Source: Chitinophagaceae bacterium
Lineage (GTDB): Bacteria > Bacteroidota > Bacteroidia > Chitinophagales > Chitinophagaceae
Direction of reading: 5' to 3'
Assembly: GCA_025455205.1 (NCBI GenBank)
Contig: JALOMZ010000151.1
Span: forward strand, 1-5,695
Length of the DNA stretch: 5,695 nucleotides
Made by a program: the position numbers and the translations under genes. Below, piece after piece: positions 2,949-5,695 of this stretch. The notes beneath the pieces are model-generated. The model was not told where the DNA came from. It searched no databases and saw nothing but the letters and a program-made list of their open reading frames with translations. How positions within the stretch are numbered: the first letter of the stretch is position 1; each line of letters starts with the position of its first letter.

Positions 2949-5695
2949 GAATATTTGGAAGCCGCCAGGCTTAGGCTTCAGGTCTTCAAAATGAATGCTG
3001 AAGGTGAGCTTTTCCTGCCACCATTTCGGTCCTCCTTCGCGGAACGGGTCATTCACGCTGTTGGGTTCACGGAAAGCCTCACTTTGTATCAGCGGATAAT
3101 ACAGGTGGATGGCCTTGAATACAGGCAGGTGTAGCCCTATGCTGTAAAGAAATCGCGGCTGGTTGCTGCCGGAACGCCAGGGCGATGCGGAGGTGCCCAC
3201 ATCTGCAAACACCTGCAACCTGGTCTTAAAGGGCAATATGGTAAGCGGATTGATCTTGTCGGGCAGGTCGAAATAAGTGTTGAGGGTAACCATCCAGTTG
3301 TCGAAGAAATCGGCGCCGGTATTGCTGAGGCCGGGTATCACCGAACTGTAGTCGCTGCGGTATTTGAATCCGCCATCGCGGATCATGATCTGGCGGCCCG
3401 CCAACTGGGTGGATTGATTGCGTTCGGCAAAGGCATTGCTATAGGTATAGTCCTGCTGGCCATTCGGTCCATACATCGTGAAATGATAGCGGCTGTTGTT
3501 GCTGCGAACCTCGGTTGTTTTTTCCGTCAGGTAAAAGATCTTGCCGGCAAAGAGCCGGGCAGAAATGCCCTTGCCGCTTTGACCATAGTTCAGGAAATAG
3601 TTGCCGGTGAAGGTGAGACGCATAATGTCTTTCACCTGTTGCACACCTGCCTGTATCCACCAGGGATACAGGGTGCGGTCGTTCCGCCAGGTGAAGGTGG
3701 CCTGTGGAATGATGGTAGTGATGGCGCCGGCCCGCTCTGCATAGAAGGTGGTATCGTCGGGCGGAGGCGGGGTCTTGAATTGCAGCTGCTGTTCGCTGAT
3801 GATGAAAGTACGGATATCCAACTGCCGCTGCAGCCGGCTGAGGGGGCTGGGCTTTTTCCATTCCAGCATCAGGCCCGGGGTCACTTTGGAAAATCCAACC
3901 GGGAATGATTCCCCCAACTGATTGGTGCCGGTGTTGGTGCTGAAGCGGGCCATTCCCGAATACAGTTCTGCCTTATACAACTTGCCCCGTTCAGGATACC
4001 AATGGTATCCCAGTCTGCCATAACCCACGGGTTGCAGGCTTCCGGTTCCCAGCATGGGGGTGAGCACAAACTGGAACCTGCTGGCAGGTATGTTGTAGTT
4101 GTGCAACACGAGGCCCAGGCTGAGTTTGTCGTGGTTGTTATAACCCAGGGCGGGCGCAATGCCAATGTACTGGCGGCGGTCTGTATCTGCCAGGCTGAAC
4201 AGTGCCGTGGCCGATGTACGGCGCCTGGCGGGCGTTTGCAATGGCCCTGTTTTGAACAGTAAGCTGGTCTCGGCTGTCAGGGGTAGGCCGGCTATGGATT
4301 CGGCGAGGTGCAAAAAATCCTGCGGGCCGGGGTGCCTGAACTGCCATTGCTGGTAGTACTGTTGCATCAGCTGCTGCATGCCTGCCTGGCCCAGGCGCGA
4401 TTCCAGCATGTTCATCCACTGGGATGCCTTTTCATACACCACCGGATAAAAGGCAAAGGGGTGCACCGTATCGGGACTTGATTCTATGGGGGCATCCTGC
4501 CGGGTGCTGGTAAGGTAATCGAGCAAGGGCTTGCTGAGGTCTTCCGGTATTTTTTGAGATCCACGTGCGCCCACGGTTTTGGACACCGGCGGATAGTAGC
4601 GGCTGGTATATTTTTTTTCCAGGAAGGTGTTCATGCCTTCATCCATCCAGGCATGCTCCCGTTCATTGGTGGCAATGACAGCCTGCAGCCAGTTATGCCC
4701 AATTTCATGGGCTATGATCTGGTCCAGCAATTTTTCGTTTCCCGATATTTCATTGAGCAGCGTGAGCATCGGGTATTCCATGCCATCGGCCTCACTGGCG
4801 GGCGAGGCCACCACGGTTACCTGCGGGTACGGATAGTTGCCTATGGCTTCACTGTAAAAGTGCAGGGCCCGCCGGGTAAACTGCATACTGTTCTTCCATC
4901 GCTTCAGGTCGCTGGGCAGCAGGAAATTCCATAGTTCCACCACCTTGTTGCCCAGTTGTGCCGTATCAAATTTCACATTGAACCTTTTGTCGGCCGCCCA
5001 GGCAAAATCCACCACGTTCTCGGCCCTGTAGCGAACGGTTTTTAACTGACGTGAAGAAGGGGGGGCGGGGTATTTATCCTGTTTTTCTGTGGGAAACAGT
5101 TCCTTCTTTTTAGGCGGGGCAGCAGATGGTATGGGTGCGGTTCTGGTTTTCAGCCATTCTTTTTCGGTTGCTGATTCCAGTATGCCGGTGGCTGCCACCG
5201 CGTAGTTTTCCGGGAGTGTGATGCTTACCTCGTAATTGCCAAAATCGGAATAGTATTCACCGGCCGAAAGATAGGGCATGGGATGCCAGCCCTGCCGGTC
5301 ATACACGGCCACTTTGGGAAACCATTGGGCCACGGCATAAAAAGGCCCCTTGTAACCAGAGCGGCTCACCATCTCAGGCAGCTGCACATGGAAAGGGGTA
5401 TGCAGCATGAGCTTTGCGCCAGGCAGCAGCGGCTTGGGTAATACCAGCCTGGCCACGTCTATATAGGCAGGATGATCTTCCAGCCGGGCAGGCAGTCCAT
5501 CGGCTTTGAAATCCACCTGGTTGATATAGCCTTTCCGCAGGCTGGAAGAAAAATAGAAATCTGTTTTGCCTTCCAGCAGGTATTGTTCGGAAAAGGCGGT
5601 CTGGTCATTCTTGTAGGCATTGGGCCAGAGATGGATCCACAGGAAACGGAGGGTATCCGGCGATTGATTCAGGTATTCGATCTGCACCGTGCCAT
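2946..5695 (-). CDS. M1-family zinc metallopeptidase with C-terminal beta-barrel-like region (5' end cut)
   Basis: The frame is open to the right edge; 915 residues are visible and the signal peptide plus first strands (perhaps 40-70 residues) are missing. The GTG at 5687 is internal, not the start; residues are numbered from it. Residues 1-240 form the M1 N-terminal beta domain (LNQSPDTLRFLWIHLWPNAY, 6-25), interrupted by a Pro/Lys-rich loop (181-215). The gluzincin domain follows: GMEYP (302-306) replaces GXMEN, keeping the substrate-amine Glu304; HEIGH (327-331) and Glu350 give a perfect HEXXH-X18-E site; Tyr418 in VVYEK fits the catalytic tyrosine. It should trim N-terminal residues from peptides outside the cytoplasm. 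Instead of the usual helical C-terminal domain, residues ~507-913 are short amphipathic strands with polar turns and many aromatic residues, such as YNNHDKLSLGLVLHNY (516-531) and KLTFSIHFED (893-902), suggesting an outer-membrane barrel. First gene of a pair with the acyltransferase. Peptidase family certain; substrate unknown; barrel inferred. Confidence 0.93.
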   Translation of the reverse strand, partial: GTVQIEYLNQSPDTLRFLWIHLWPNAYKNDQTAFSEQYLLEGKTDFYFSSSLRKGYINQVDFKADGLPARLEDHPAYIDVARLVLPKPLLPGAKLMLHTPFHVQLPEMVSRSGYKGPFYAVAQWFPKVAVYDRQGWHPMPYLSAGEYYSDFGNYEVSITLPENYAVAATGILESATEKEWLKTRTAPIPSAAPPKKKELFPTEKQDKYPAPPSSRQLKTVRYRAENVVDFAWAADKRFNVKFDTAQLGNKVVELWNFLLPSDLKRWKNSMQFTRRALHFYSEAIGNYPYPQVTVVASPASEADGMEYPMLTLLNEISGNEKLLDQIIAHEIGHNWLQAVIATNEREHAWMDEGMNTFLEKKYTSRYYPPVSKTVGARGSQKIPEDLSKPLLDYLTSTRQDAPIESSPDTVHPFAFYPVVYEKASQWMNMLESRLGQAGMQQLMQQYYQQWQFRHPGPQDFLHLAESIAGLPLTAETSLLFKTGPLQTPARRRTSATALFSLADTDRRQYIGIAPALGYNNHDKLSLGLVLHNYNIPASRFQFVLTPMLGTGSLQPVGYGRLGYHWYPERGKLYKAELYSGMARFSTNTGTNQLGESFPVGFSKVTPGLMLEWKKPSPLSRLQRQLDIRTFIISEQQLQFKTPPPPDDTTFYAERAGAITTIIPQATFTWRNDRTLYPWWIQAGVQQVKDIMRLTFTGNYFLNYGQSGKGISARLFAGKIFYLTEKTTEVRSNNSRYHFTMYGPNGQQDYTYSNAFAERNQSTQLAGRQIMIRDGGFKYRSDYSSVIPGLSNTGADFFDNWMVTLNTYFDLPDKINPLTILPFKTRLQVFADVGTSASPWRSGSNQPRFLYSIGLHLPVFKAIHLYYPLIQSEAFREPNSVNDPFREGGPKWWQEKLTFSIHFEDLKPKPGGFQIF

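Noticed and set aside
3414..4419. Multiple frames overlapping the peptidase gene on both strands
   Set aside because: All lie within the continuous, motif-supported peptidase frame and have low-complexity or shadow-like composition.
4611..4618. A8 run (minus strand) forming a slippery A-AAA-AAA heptamer next to the zinc-binding site
   Set aside because: The zero frame continues intact for more than 350 further residues of sensible protein, so programmed frameshifting is not needed; most likely just Glu-Lys-Lys codons, though it is a point where sequencing errors could occur.
1..5695. Mobile element, CRISPR array, defence island or RNA gene
   Set aside because: No transposase or integrase frame, no spaced direct repeats, no long terminal inverted repeats and no tRNA/rRNA-like sequence were seen; the window reads as ordinary chromosome.

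Overview
The window looks like chromosomal DNA from a member of the Bacteroidota, most likely a Chitinophagaceae-like lineage. The reasons are a GSCFA-domain protein, a small helical lipoprotein of a type common in that phylum, the large M1-type metallopeptidase with a beta-rich C-terminal half, the absence of convincing Shine-Dalgarno sequences before the starts, and a candidate promoter of the Bacteroidota type (TTTG at -33, TA-n-TTTG-like at -7). Base composition is close to half G+C by eye. The lineage is inferred from protein style; no marker gene is present to fix it.

Layout, left to right. (1) 1-678, plus strand: 3' part of a GSCFA-domain gene (SGNH/GDSL-hydrolase-like), cut by the left edge. 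(2) 682-1134, minus strand: a 150-residue helical lipoprotein, tail-to-tail with the GSCFA gene and only 3 bases apart. (3) 1135-1353: a 219-base divergent intergenic region with a plausible ispD promoter and two perfect short palindromes. (4) 1354-2049, plus strand: ispD, the cytidylyltransferase of the MEP isoprenoid pathway. (5) 2024-2944, minus strand: a FemAB/GNAT-like acyltransferase whose 3' end overlaps ispD tail-to-tail by 26 bases. (6) 2946-5695, minus strand: an M1-family zinc metallopeptidase open at the right edge (5' end missing), whose stop is one base from the start of the acyltransferase.

The window therefore holds housekeeping metabolism (ispD), a cell-envelope lipoprotein and a putative two-gene envelope unit: peptidase then acyltransferase, transcribed leftwards from a promoter outside the window. 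The most interesting object is the peptidase. It has an intact HEXXH-X18-E zinc site and a variant exopeptidase motif, and the usual helical C-terminal domain of M1 enzymes appears to be replaced by about 420 residues that read like an outer-membrane beta-barrel. No mobile element, CRISPR array, tRNA, rRNA or large repeat was seen. The only gene-free stretch longer than a few bases is 1135-1353.
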